DNA of 64,000 nucleotides from JBAYOE01 sp050950065 (GTDB taxonomy: Bacteria; Spirochaetota; Spirochaetia; Sphaerochaetales; Sphaerochaetaceae), in NCBI GenBank assembly GCA_050950065.1, contig JBMNGX010000002.1:310001-374000 (forward strand), read 5' to 3'. Position numbers and translations under genes: made by a program. Positions 8,077 through 17,324 of the stretch are shown here, in pieces. The notes beneath the pieces were generated by a model. That model had not been told where the DNA came from. It saw only the letters and a program-made list of their open reading frames with translations, and did not search any database. Numbering within the stretch: position 1 is the first letter of the stretch; each line of letters starts with the position of its first letter.

Positions 8077-11000
8077 TTAAAAATCAAACCTCTTGGTTAT
8101 ACTGAACCCCATAGTATCGAAGAAATCAAAAACCGACAACTGATTTGGTTGGGTGAAAAAGCTAAATGTTGCTAGGGGGTTAGTCCACTCGACACTAACT
8201 TCAGTATCTACTCTTAAATCGTTGGCGAAGAAAGAGGCTCCCTGTTTTAAAGTATCTTCTCTAAAGTGTAACATCCCTTGTAGATAAATATCATCAAAAA
8301 GATATTTTCCGATATAGAGTGTTGTATTGTCTAAATAGCGGGCTAAGGGGGTAACACTGCTCTCTCCTGCTAAGTTTGGAAGTGCTTCAATTAAGATGTT
8401 TTGTAATAAGTTAGTCCTAATTGTAAAGACGTCCAAACCTAATGATTCTCTAATAATCTTAGTAAAGCCCAATGAGATAGTTGTCCCTTGTAACAACCCT
8501 AAACGGGAAATCATATCAGTAGCAGCTGTAGCAACTGAGACAACAGTGTGTAGCCCACTATCACCTACACTAGGAGGTGCCACAATAGATTGCCCTAATA
8601 ACTCTAAAATCTCATTAGTTGATAAAGGTGGCATCGATTCAAATCTTGGTGAAATTTCATCAATTCGATCATCTTGTAGAACTAAGTAGATATCGTATCT
8701 ATTTCCTTCTAAATCAAACTCCCTTAATCTTGCTCTTAAATTTAGTAGTGGCATTGTTCCAACTGGAGGAAACTTAATTGCCCCTTCAGTTACGTAGAAG
8801 TTTTTTTGAACGTAGTAAATTTCTCCACTACGAAGCGCTAATTGACCACTAAAAGTGGTTGCCATAGAGGGTGCTGAAACATTCAATTGCCCCGATTGTT
8901 CATCAGCTAAAGTGAGTTGTAAGATTGGGGACTCTTCAGTGGGATAAACAAATCCTACGTTTTTTCCTGTAGTGATTCTCATATCAATGGAGGTTCTAAA
9001 TTTCTCTACAACCCAAGCTGGAGGAGTAGGAACACCAATATTTACCATTGCATCTGAGACAACTATATCACCATACAAAGTTTCATCATCTGGAGTTCCC
9101 TCAATTGCAAAATAACCTTGTACTTTAGCAACAATGTTTACATCTGAAAAAAACAATGGGAGCCAAAATGAGATCGGATTTTCCACTTCCAAGATATCTA
9201 GGCGGTAGTGGGGAAGACCCCATTTCTCTATAGTTGCTTCCAATTGTCCAATTGCTTTAGTAGAGCGTCCCGATGTATGAGTTACTGAAATAGGAGTTGC
9301 ACTCATAGTTGCAGTATTTTCACTAACTGTTATTACTGGGTTTTTTATTGAAATAGACTCTCCTACAGTCCAAAAAGTGTTCATCTCAACACTAGGACCA
9401 CTAAAAACAGCCCAATACTCAGGATCTTTGAAAGGTCCAATAATTGTACCATTGCCAACCATCACTCCCCCATCAAAACCAACAATTGGCTCTAAGAAAA
9501 AGGCATCCAGATAGCTCATAGTTAACTTAAGATCTTCAAAATCAATGTTTATATACTCTTTATCAATTGTTCCTTTAACTTTTAGAGGCAAAATAAAGTT
9601 ATCATAAGCAGTTAAATCAATCTCTCCACTATTAAAATTATAAAAGCCCTCTAAAGCCCCTTTGTTTAAAGCATTAACAGTTAATAAACCATTATCATAG
9701 CTAATTTGGTGGTTCATTGGCTCTATGTCTATAAGGCCAAAAAACTGCCCTTTCTTATTTGAAAGATAAATTGGATTAGTTTGTTTAGTTAAGTTAGTTA
9801 AGTTACTTATAAGTTGACCAATATTTTTTGGCTCTCCTATCGATGTTGTTAGTTCAAAAGGAAATAAAGAACTACCATCTCTCCAAGTAGTTAAAGAGTC
9901 TAATGATAACAACCCTTTAATGAAAACTTGCCCATTAGATTCCAATCTCACTAAATCTAAATCAATATTACTTAATCCACTTTTAAAAAGAAGATTTTCA
10001 ACTATTAATTCTCTTTGTTCTAAACCAAGAAAGAATTTTAAATCTTCAGACTCAAAGTCCAAGTTCAACCTATTTTTCTCTTTGAAGTTTGTATAACCTA
10101 ATGCTTTTAAAGTGATAGTTCGATGTTTTTTATCTTTAATAAAACGACCAATTTCAAAAGAGGAGATATCAAATAAACCTTGAGATACATCTGATTCAGT
10201 TTTATCGGGATAAACAACTCCTTTTAAGTAGCTTTTAGAATCGTATAAATCAACTTTTAAGTCAAAGTTAGTAAAATCATAAGCAAGGAGCTCTTTTAAA
10301 GGAGTTTTGGCTAACTCAACACTCCCTTCTAAAAATCCAAATTCATCGCTGTATTTAATATCAAAAATATTTAAGAAGTTGTTATTTACATCTAAGGCAA
10401 AATCAACTGCCCAGTTGTTGTCGTTGCTAAAAGTTAAACCACTAACTGATAAAAGTGAACTCATAATTTCAAATGTTTGTTCAGTTACTAAGAAAGAGGA
10501 CTCAATCTCTCCATCAACTATGATTGAACCTTTTAAAAAAGAGCTATCAAAAAAAGGTAAAGGGAAATTTCTCATCCTTAAATCCCCTTTTATGTAACCA
10601 AGTTGATCTAAAAAGTCGATGCTTCCTTCTAAAGTGTCTGAATCTAAAGTTAGTTTTAACTCTTTGGTATCTACTAAAATGTGCAACGGATAACTTAAAG
10701 TGGCAGTTTGTAAAGTTGCAATTGAACTTAACAAAGATTCCTCTTTCCAAGCCAACCTACCATCAAAAGTTAATGTAGGGAAAAGGGAGCTTTCAATTAA
10801 GTAGTTGTATAAACCCCTCTCTATTTTAGAAAATTCCCCTTTTATTAAATTTTTCCCACTATCGGAATCAGCTAAATCAAAGATTCCTTCAGGTATTAAA
10901 GTTTGTCGATCAATGATTCCTGAATAACTGCCTCTAAGACCCTCTCCAGTTAGAGATGCTAAATTGACATATAAGTTCTCTTTATCAAAAGTACCACTTA

Positions 11001-12624
11001 AAGTAGAGCCAATGGTGTAAGGCTTATTGTTAACAACAAAATCGTTTAGTGAAAGTTGTCCATTTAAAGAACCTGTTTCTATTTTTAAATCTGAGTTGTA
11101 AAACATAGAGGCTGTTATACTTGTTCGAGGAGCTACAATTGATTCAAAATTTCTTAATGGGCCAATCATAAACTCTTTTAGAGGATAAAATCTAAAATCA
11201 TCCAACTTTAAATCAACTTTACCCTTCTGATCTATAAAGTTGACATCTACATCTAAGTTAACTCCTAAAGAGTAATCAAAGTTAGCTTTTAAACTCTCTT
11301 TATTATAAGAAACTCCCCCTTTAAAAATTCCTAATATAGGGGTGGATTTAACATTGGTAATACTTAAATTGGCAAAATCAACTTCCAACAAGGGATTAAA
11401 CGAAAGATCAAAGCTAGTTTGCCCTTTAAGATCTTCAATTAACAAAGTTGTATCTAAATTGAAATCTAAACTGCTTTCAACAATAATCTTATCAATTTCA
11501 GTGTTGTATATCCCTAGTAGATAAAAACTATCTAGTTTTAAATTATCAAAATAAAACTCTTTTTGGTTATTCTCTAAATCAAGGTTATCAAAGTTAATTT
11601 GAAGGGTGTGAATAGGATCATTTATTTCCCCTTTCACTAAGAAGTTTTTAAATCGCCCCTTTTGATTATCAAGAGTGAAGTTTAAAGAGTCGTTGAAATT
11701 GATATCAAAATTAACAGATTGTTGATTTAAAAATAAATTTAAGTTGGTATTGGTAAAACCAACCTCACCTAGTAAATTGGTTATTGTCACACTGTTAATT
11801 AGGGTACTAAAACTTAACTCTCTAAGTGATTTAAAAGAGCCATCTACTTTTAAATAATCTACTAGAGCACTTATATCATTGTAAGAGCCTTTAACTTTTG
11901 TTAATTCAATCTCAATTTGATCCAATAAGTTTCTAATTATCCCTTTACCGCTATTAAGAGAAATATCCTCCACTAGTGAAGTTAAATTGTCGTATTGAAC
12001 CTCGGTTTTACCACTCCCACTATCTAATCTAATATTATTTACATTTACATTCCCACTTTCACCTAAATCTACCCCAATTGAATTTAAATAAAGTTCTCCA
12101 TAATCAATGTTGCCCCCTTTAAGGGCAAATACGCCATATAGGTTATTGATATTAGCAATAAATGGGGAATAATCGATAATTCCATCAGAGCGATTAATAG
12201 CGATTTCTATTTTTTGTTTTGAGTTAGCACTTGGTGAGCCAAAGAGATCTCTTACATATAAGATAAAAGAGTCATCTATATTAAAATCAACCTCTTTTAA
12301 ATCAACTTTTACGTTTTTTAAAAAGAGTTTAGGAATTAGGAGATGGTATAGTTTTTTATCAACAGTAATTTGCTGAACACTTAAAATTTGTTTTTCATAA
12401 TTGTCGTATATAGTTAAGTCGTTGATGACAATTCTTTTAAAGAGCTCTTTATCAATTGAACCAACTTCAAGAGTGTAAGAGCCTCTATCTAAAGAGGAGC
12501 TAATTATTTTTTGTGCTACTAAATCCCATTTTGTATACACTTTTGTAAACAAAATAGCAAAAGCTACTAAGAATAAGATCGCTAGTGCAATGACAAAATT
12601 TAAGTAGCTACGTCTTAATTTCAT
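8077..12624 (-). CDS. tamB: Translocation/assembly module protein TamB-like (DUF490)
   Basis: TamB-family proteins are long periplasmic beta-rich bridges, anchored in the inner membrane, that work with BamA/TamA-type proteins and are implicated in lipid transport to the outer membrane. From ATG 12624 the product has 1515 residues: a single N-terminal membrane anchor (about 8-28), a very long beta-repetitive body, and a C-terminal DUF490/TamB region including the stretch NEILELLGQSI and an aromatic terminal residue (FDF). I chose this start because the residues upstream of it are atypical and the hydrophobic anchor follows at once. The gene lies 15 bases upstream of bamA, a common pairing. A weak GTGGA precedes it. 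Confidence 0.88.
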   Translation of the reverse strand: MKLRRSYLNFVIALAILFLVAFAILFTKVYTKWDLVAQKIISSSLDRGSYTLEVGSIDKELFKRIVINDLTIYDNYEKQILSVQQITVDKKLYHLLIPKLFLKNVKVDLKEVDFNIDDSFILYVRDLFGSPSANSKQKIEIAINRSDGIIDYSPFIANINNLYGVFALKGGNIDYGELYLNSIGVDLGESGNVNVNNIRLDSGSGKTEVQYDNLTSLVEDISLNSGKGIIRNLLDQIEIELTKVKGSYNDISALVDYLKVDGSFKSLRELSFSTLINSVTITNLLGEVGFTNTNLNLFLNQQSVNFDINFNDSLNFTLDNQKGRFKNFLVKGEINDPIHTLQINFDNLDLENNQKEFYFDNLKLDSFYLLGIYNTEIDKIIVESSLDFNLDTTLLIEDLKGQTSFDLSFNPLLEVDFANLSITNVKSTPILGIFKGGVSYNKESLKANFDYSLGVNLDVDVNFIDQKGKVDLKLDDFRFYPLKEFMIGPLRNFESIVAPRTSITASMFYNSDLKIETGSLNGQLSLNDFVVNNKPYTIGSTLSGTFDKENLYVNLASLTGEGLRGSYSGIIDRQTLIPEGIFDLADSDSGKNLIKGEFSKIERGLYNYLIESSLFPTLTFDGRLAWKEESLLSSIATLQTATLSYPLHILVDTKELKLTLDSDTLEGSIDFLDQLGYIKGDLRMRNFPLPFFDSSFLKGSIIVDGEIESSFLVTEQTFEIMSSLLSVSGLTFSNDNNWAVDFALDVNNNFLNIFDIKYSDEFGFLEGSVELAKTPLKELLAYDFTNFDLKVDLYDSKSYLKGVVYPDKTESDVSQGLFDISSFEIGRFIKDKKHRTITLKALGYTNFKEKNRLNLDFESEDLKFFLGLEQRELIVENLLFKSGLSNIDLDLVRLESNGQVFIKGLLSLDSLTTWRDGSSLFPFELTTSIGEPKNIGQLISNLTNLTKQTNPIYLSNKKGQFFGLIDIEPMNHQISYDNGLLTVNALNKGALEGFYNFNSGEIDLTAYDNFILPLKVKGTIDKEYINIDFEDLKLTMSYLDAFFLEPIVGFDGGVMVGNGTIIGPFKDPEYWAVFSGPSVEMNTFWTVGESISIKNPVITVSENTATMSATPISVTHTSGRSTKAIGQLEATIEKWGLPHYRLDILEVENPISFWLPLFFSDVNIVAKVQGYFAIEGTPDDETLYGDIVVSDAMVNIGVPTPPAWVVEKFRTSIDMRITTGKNVGFVYPTEESPILQLTLADEQSGQLNVSAPSMATTFSGQLALRSGEIYYVQKNFYVTEGAIKFPPVGTMPLLNLRARLREFDLEGNRYDIYLVLQDDRIDEISPRFESMPPLSTNEILELLGQSIVAPPSVGDSGLHTVVSVATAATDMISRLGLLQGTTISLGFTKIIRESLGLDVFTIRTNLLQNILIEALPNLAGESSVTPLARYLDNTTLYIGKYLFDDIYLQGMLHFREDTLKQGASFFANDLRVDTEVSVEWTNPLATFSFFTQPNQLSVFDFFDTMGFSITKRFDF

Positions 12625-12686
12625 AAAATAATCCACTTTAAAGGTAGTATAATGGTAATTGGAACTTTTACATACCCTTATTCTTC

Positions 12687-12715
12687 TTGTCATTATAGAG
12701 GGTAATAGTTACTAT
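12687..12715 (+). promoter_or_regulatory. Putative promoter of tmk
   Basis: TTGTCA (12687-12692) and TACTAT (12710-12715) are separated by 17 bases, matching the sigma-70 consensus at 5/6 and 4/6. Transcription would start near 12722, ahead of the AGGAGA ribosome-binding site. The tamB gene diverges from the same 120-base gap. Confidence 0.5.
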
Positions 12716-12746
12716 AAAGTTACAAACTTTTCAGGAGATCTTATTG

Positions 12747-13367
12747 ATGCAAGAGATACTAGATCATTTTATCGTAATTGAGGGTCTTGATGGAGCTGGA
12801 GCCACTACCCAAATGAAAGCTGTAACTGAAGCTTTTGATGTTGCTCAAGTTGCTTGTCACGCCACTTTTGAACCAACTTCATCCCCTATGGGTTCGTTGG
12901 TGCGCTCTATATTGCGTAAAGAGATAGTGACTACCCCTATGGCTTTAGCACTACTATTTGCAGCTGACCGAGAAGATCACCTATACCACCCAGTAAATGG
13001 AATTGTTGATAAAATGAAAGAGGGCACTGTTGTTATTAGTGATCGTTACCTATTTTCCTCTTTAGCCTATCAAGCAGTTGATTGTGGGTTTGAAAAAATT
13101 AGTGAGTTAAACAACTACCCCTATCCCCGTTTTCTTTTCTACTTAGATACCCCTGTTGAAGCTTGCTTAGCAAGAATCGAAAAGCGAAACAATGGGAAAG
13201 AGTTGTTTGAGCGACAAGAATTTTTAACCAAAGTTAGAGATAATTATGAAATAATCTTTGCCGATTTACCAAAAGATGTTGTTTTTGTAAGAATCGATGG
13301 AAATAAGAGCAAAGAGGAGATTACCTCAATTATTTTAGAAAAATTGCAAGAACACTCTCTTATTTAA
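12747..13367 (+). CDS. tmk: Thymidylate kinase with non-canonical P-loop
   Basis: The enzyme phosphorylates dTMP to dTDP. The 206-residue protein has the family's length and architecture: N-terminal P-loop region IEGLDGAGATTQ (about 11-22), the DRY motif in VVISDRYLFSSLAYQ near 90, and the LDTPVEACLARI strand. The P-loop lysine expected in GxxGxGKT is replaced by Ala19; the codon is GCC in an otherwise intact frame. ATG 12747 is preferred over TTG 12744 because AGGAGA lies eight bases upstream of it. The 3' end overlaps the convergent queA by 8 bases. The family assignment is firm; catalysis without the lysine is an open question. Confidence 0.9.
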   Translation: MQEILDHFIVIEGLDGAGATTQMKAVTEAFDVAQVACHATFEPTSSPMGSLVRSILRKEIVTTPMALALLFAADREDHLYHPVNGIVDKMKEGTVVISDRYLFSSLAYQAVDCGFEKISELNNYPYPRFLFYLDTPVEACLARIEKRNNGKELFERQEFLTKVRDNYEIIFADLPKDVVFVRIDGNKSKEEITSIILEKLQEHSLI

Positions 13368-14382
13368 TATACATCGCATCGCCGTAACTAAAAAATCGAT
13401 AATTATTCTTGATAGCATGTTGATAAGCATTGAAGATTTTATCTTTAGAGGCAAAGGTGCTAACTAAAACTAACAAAGTTGATTCAGGGGTGTGAAAGTT
13501 AGTTAAAAGGTGATCAACAACTTTAAACTCATATGGGGGTTTAATAAAAAGATTTGTTTTACCCATCCCACTAACAACTAAATCAGATTTTGCATCATAA
13601 GCAGATTCGAGTGTGCGCACCACTGTTGTCCCAACAGCTATAACTTTCTTCTTATTTTTATGATAGGTGTTTATTAAAGAGGCTGCTAAATCATCTATTT
13701 CATAATGTTCGTAGTGCATTTTATGATCTTCTAGATTTTCCCCTCTCATTGGAATAAAAGTACCCATTCCAACATGCAACGTTATTTGGGCAATTTCAAT
13801 TCCCCTATTTTCAATCTCTTTTAAAATATCTTCTGTAAAGTGTAAACCTGCAGTGGGAGCTGCAACAGAGCCCAAGTTTTTAGCATAAATTGTTTGATAA
13901 CGAACTTTATCAAATTCTTGATCATCTCTTTTGATGTAAGGAGGAAGTGGCACATGCCCCATAGCTTCAAAAAATGATTCATCTATCATTTCATCAAATT
14001 CAAAGACTTTAGATCCTTCCCCCAACTCTTCAACAATTGTTCCACTAATAGTTCCAAAGAAAAATCTTTTGCCAACTTTTTGCTTTTTGCTTTTACTTAC
14101 TACAACTGTCCATCTGTTGGCACCTAAATAATTTAAAAACAAAAATTCAACTTTTCCTTTATTTTCACTAAGAGCATAAACTCTCCCTTTACGCACTTTG
14201 GTGTTATTTAAAACTAAAAGTGAATCCTCCTCTAAAAAAGAGGGAAAATCTTTTATTGAGCTCTCTATTAAATCATCACTATTACGATCAACAACTAATA
14301 GACGTGAAGAATCTCGTTTATCTTGTGGATTTTGAGCTATTAAATTTTCAGGTAGGTTAAAATAAAATTCCTTGGTTTTCAT
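13360..14382 (-). CDS. queA: S-adenosylmethionine:tRNA ribosyltransferase-isomerase QueA
   Basis: QueA transfers the ribosyl part of SAM to 7-aminomethyl-7-deazaguanine in tRNA, making epoxyqueuosine. The 340 residues match the family length. Signature stretches include the N-terminal FYFNLPENLIAQNP and DSSRLLVVDR, the central VAAPTAGLHFT, and the C-terminal FHTPESTLLVLVSTF. The start codon lies 26 bases inside the end of ruvB, so the two are probably translationally coupled. It is the last gene of the lepB-to-queA run and ends tail to tail with tmk. Confidence 0.95.
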   Translation of the reverse strand: MKTKEFYFNLPENLIAQNPQDKRDSSRLLVVDRNSDDLIESSIKDFPSFLEEDSLLVLNNTKVRKGRVYALSENKGKVEFLFLNYLGANRWTVVVSKSKKQKVGKRFFFGTISGTIVEELGEGSKVFEFDEMIDESFFEAMGHVPLPPYIKRDDQEFDKVRYQTIYAKNLGSVAAPTAGLHFTEDILKEIENRGIEIAQITLHVGMGTFIPMRGENLEDHKMHYEHYEIDDLAASLINTYHKNKKKVIAVGTTVVRTLESAYDAKSDLVVSGMGKTNLFIKPPYEFKVVDHLLTNFHTPESTLLVLVSTFASKDKIFNAYQHAIKNNYRFFSYGDAMYIK

Positions 14383-15394
14383 CTTGTTTGTGGTTGTGCT
14401 CTATGTTTAAAAGTTTGTAGGCTAAGGAGGTCGCTACACGACCACGGGGAGTTCTTTTTAAATATCCTTTTTGAATTAAAAAAGGTTCGTAAAAATCTTC
14501 AAGCGATTCAATAGCTTCACCAACACTGATAGCTAAAGTTTCAGCTCCAACAGGTCCCCCATCATAAAATTCAATAATAGTTCTTAAAATATTTCGATCT
14601 TGCTCTTCTAGCCCTTCACTATCGATTCCCAATCTATCCATACTTGCAATTACTATCTCTTTGGTGATAGTACCATTTCCTAAAATTGTTGCATAATCTC
14701 TAAGACGTTTTAACAGGCGGTTGGCAATTCTGGGAGTTCCACGAGAACTTTGGGCTAAAAGTCTAATCGCCTGCTCATCAATTTTAGCATCTAAAATTTT
14801 GGCAGATCTTCTAATAATGGAAATGAGCTCATTAATTTGGTAAAACTCAATTCTACAGGTGATTCCAAAACGGCTGTATAAGGGGCTAGAGACTTGACCT
14901 GCTTTAGTTGTAGCTCCAATGAGTGTAAAATTAGGAATGGGGATTCTAATTGTGCGAGCCGCTGGTCCTTGTCCAATAACCCAATCAATTTCAAAATCCT
15001 CCATAGCTATATAAAGCATCTCTTCCAACGCTGGTCTCATTCTATGAATCTCATCGATAAAGAAAATCGAACCTTCAGTGACATTAGTTAAAATACCTGC
15101 AAGATCTTTAGGTTTTTCTAAAGCTGGAGCACTTGTCATCCTTATCTCACTACCCATCTCATTGCCAATAATAGATGCTAAAGTAGTTTTGCCCAATCCT
15201 GGAGGACCAATTAAAAAGACGTGATCTAAGGCCTCTTTACGTTGTAAAGCCGCCTCAATGAAAATAGAGAGGTTCTCTTTAATTTTACGTTGTCCTTGGA
15301 AATCTCCTAAGGTTTTGGGTCTGAGTATATTTTCTTGTCCATCAACTTCACTTTGAAACTCTGTTGATAGAATTGATTGATCGTTTTGCTCCAC
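14357..15394 (-). CDS. ruvB: Holliday junction branch migration ATPase RuvB
   Basis: RuvB is the hexameric AAA+ motor that drives branch migration with RuvA. The 345-residue protein shows Walker A GPPGLGKTTLA (about 62-72), Walker B FFIDEIHRM, sensor 1 in TLIGATTKAG, the arginine-finger region SPLYSRFGI, and a C-terminal winged helix ending in TPRGRVAT. The start is GTG 15394, just after the ruvA stop, with GGAA as a weak ribosome-binding site. The order ruvC-ruvA-ruvB-queA is common in bacteria. Confidence 0.97.
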   Translation of the reverse strand: MEQNDQSILSTEFQSEVDGQENILRPKTLGDFQGQRKIKENLSIFIEAALQRKEALDHVFLIGPPGLGKTTLASIIGNEMGSEIRMTSAPALEKPKDLAGILTNVTEGSIFFIDEIHRMRPALEEMLYIAMEDFEIDWVIGQGPAARTIRIPIPNFTLIGATTKAGQVSSPLYSRFGITCRIEFYQINELISIIRRSAKILDAKIDEQAIRLLAQSSRGTPRIANRLLKRLRDYATILGNGTITKEIVIASMDRLGIDSEGLEEQDRNILRTIIEFYDGGPVGAETLAISVGEAIESLEDFYEPFLIQKGYLKRTPRGRVATSLAYKLLNIEHNHKQDENQGILF

Positions 15395-15403
15395 GCTTAT
15401 TTC

Positions 15404-16036
15404 CTAACTCAATTTAATAATTGCATTTTTAAAAAGATACTGCTCTTTCTCTTTAATGGAGAGCTTAATTAAACTCTCTTTCTCATTTTCTAGTAGCTCA
15501 TTAATTGTATTTAATACCTGTTTTTTATCATATCCCATTTCATTAAGGGCAGCAACGAGGTCATTATATTGAGGATCTAAGACTCTAGAACCCTCTTTAG
15601 GGCGATCAAAGGCTACATCTAAGTTAATAGAACCTTTTAAGGCCAATACTATTTTTTGACTAGTTTTAGGGCCAATACCTGGAATAGTTGCTAAGTACTT
15701 AACATCTGAGTTATCTAAAGCTTGTAAAAAGGTCTCTATTTGAACAGAACCTAATATTCTCATAGCTTGGCGAGGTCCTATTCCATTAACTTTTATAAGT
15801 TCTAAAAATAGTAGACGCTCTTGTTGATCATAAAAAGCATATAAGTTCATACTATCATCTCGGTGTTGTAACCAAGTTAACAGCCTTATCTGTTTTTTAT
15901 CTTCCCCCCTAAGATTAGAGAGTCTACTAGCTGTTTGAGTTGAAACTACAAGTTCAAACTCAATTGAATCATTTACCAATAAGATAATTTCATTCTCACT
16001 TATTTCAACAATATCTCCAATTACTCCACTTATCAT
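15404..16036 (-). CDS. ruvA: Holliday junction DNA helicase subunit RuvA
   Basis: RuvA binds the four-way junction and loads RuvB. The 210-residue protein has the N-terminal OB fold (MISGVIGDIVEI), two helix-hairpin-helix motifs (VNGIGPRQAMRIL and IPGIGPKTSQKIVL, near 80 and 115) and a C-terminal RuvB-binding helical domain (DLVAALNEMGYDKKQ). ATG 16036 overlaps the ruvC stop by 4 bases. Confidence 0.96.
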   Translation of the reverse strand: MISGVIGDIVEISENEIILLVNDSIEFELVVSTQTASRLSNLRGEDKKQIRLLTWLQHRDDSMNLYAFYDQQERLLFLELIKVNGIGPRQAMRILGSVQIETFLQALDNSDVKYLATIPGIGPKTSQKIVLALKGSINLDVAFDRPKEGSRVLDPQYNDLVAALNEMGYDKKQVLNTINELLENEKESLIKLSIKEKEQYLFKNAIIKLS

Positions 16037-16530
16037 AAAATCCTTCCCACCTTATTGGTAAAACTTCTATTGGTCGCAAAACAAATTGCAGCAGCTAAAG
16101 AGTCACTTGCGTGATCTGGTTTAACTATATCATCCAATTTTAATAAAAGCTTAACCATTTGTTGCACTTGGTTCTTCTCTGCTGTCCCATAACCGGTAAC
16201 TGAACTTTTTATTTGTAAGGGGGTAAAGAGCTTTACTTCTAAGTTTTGAGTAGAAAGTTGTTGAATTATTGCCCCAATAACTTTAGCTACGTTGATGGCA
16301 CTACTGACGTTTTTAGCAAAGAAAATATCTTCCATTGAAACTTCATCAATGTTGTATTTTGTGGCAATTAAACCAATTTCACTAGCTATAGCAAAGATTC
16401 TTTTTTCTAATGGTCTGTCGGTTTTTGTTTTAACGACCCCGTAAGCTATTAGGCGATGGCGTTGATTTATTGTCTCAATCACCCCCCACCCTGTTTGTGC
16501 CAAACCGGGATCGATTCCTAAAACAATCAT
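16033..16530 (-). CDS. ruvC: Crossover junction endodeoxyribonuclease RuvC
   Basis: RuvC resolves Holliday junctions with an RNase H-like fold. The 165 residues carry the acidic active-site residues: Asp in ILGIDPGLAQTGWG, Glu in VSMEDIFFAKN, and the late Asp pair in DHASDSLAAAICF. It lies 3 bases downstream of yebC and overlaps ruvA by 4 bases, so yebC-ruvC-ruvA-ruvB-queA read as one transcript. Confidence 0.95.
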   Translation of the reverse strand: MIVLGIDPGLAQTGWGVIETINQRHRLIAYGVVKTKTDRPLEKRIFAIASEIGLIATKYNIDEVSMEDIFFAKNVSSAINVAKVIGAIIQQLSTQNLEVKLFTPLQIKSSVTGYGTAEKNQVQQMVKLLLKLDDIVKPDHASDSLAAAICFATNRSFTNKVGRIL

Positions 16531-16533
16531 TTT

Positions 16534-17277
16534 CTACTCTTCATCCTCAAAGTCATCTGGGACATCTAAGTTAGTAGATACTTGTTGTACATCGTCTAAA
16601 TCTTCTAATTTATCGATTAGCTTCAATACTTTGCGTGTTTTATCATCATCAAGGGAGATCATAGTATCGGCAATTTTTTCAATCCCTGCATTGAGCTCTT
16701 TTAAACCAGAATCTTGAAGAGCCTCTAATATGCGGTTAAAGTCCCCTTGTTCGGTTATAACTTCAATAAGGTTTTCATCAGCGCTAATATCTTCAGCCCC
16801 ATTTTCCAAAGCAACTTCTAAAATATCATCTTCAGTGTACTCATCGCTATCGTAAGAAATAACCCCTTTGGTTTGGAACATGTAGGAAACTGAACCTGTA
16901 GTTCCTAATGAACCACCATGTTTAGTTAAAGTACTTCTAACTTCTCCAGCAGTTCTATTTTTATTATCTGTTAAGGTGTCGATGATAATAGCAACACCAC
17001 CAGGAGCATACCCTTCATAAGTTAGTTCGTAATAAGTTGAACTTTCTAACTCTCCGGCCCCTTTTTTAATAGCCCTCTCAATATTATCTTTAGGCATATT
17101 GTCAGCACGAGCTTTTAAAATAGCAGTTCTTAAGCGAGCGTTGGATTCGGGATCAGCTCCTCCCATTTTTGCAGCAACTGAGATCTCTTTGATCAATTTG
17201 GAGAACTTTTGTCCCCGTTTAGCATCAGCTGCCCCCTTTTTGTGTTTAATGGTTGCCCATTTACTGTGGCCAGACAT
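16534..17277 (-). CDS. yebC: YebC/PmpR family protein (TACO1 family)
   Basis: YebC-family proteins are described as transcriptional regulators and, more recently, as factors that relieve ribosome stalling. The 247-residue protein starts with the invariant GHSKWATIKHKKGAAD and contains NMPKDNIERAIKKG and YEGYAPGGVAI, all family hallmarks. An AGAGGT site precedes ATG 17277. It is followed 3 bases later by ruvC, a very common neighbourhood. Confidence 0.95.
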   Translation of the reverse strand: MSGHSKWATIKHKKGAADAKRGQKFSKLIKEISVAAKMGGADPESNARLRTAILKARADNMPKDNIERAIKKGAGELESSTYYELTYEGYAPGGVAIIIDTLTDNKNRTAGEVRSTLTKHGGSLGTTGSVSYMFQTKGVISYDSDEYTEDDILEVALENGAEDISADENLIEVITEQGDFNRILEALQDSGLKELNAGIEKIADTMISLDDDKTRKVLKLIDKLEDLDDVQQVSTNLDVPDDFEDEE

Positions 17278-17324
17278 CTATAATACCTCTTTTTAATACA
17301 TATTTCGTTGTTATTGTGAGCACC

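Noticed and set aside
10307..10778. Two plus-strand open frames of 84-96 residues inside tamB
   Set aside because: They are antisense shadows of a long real gene, and their sequences show no domain character.
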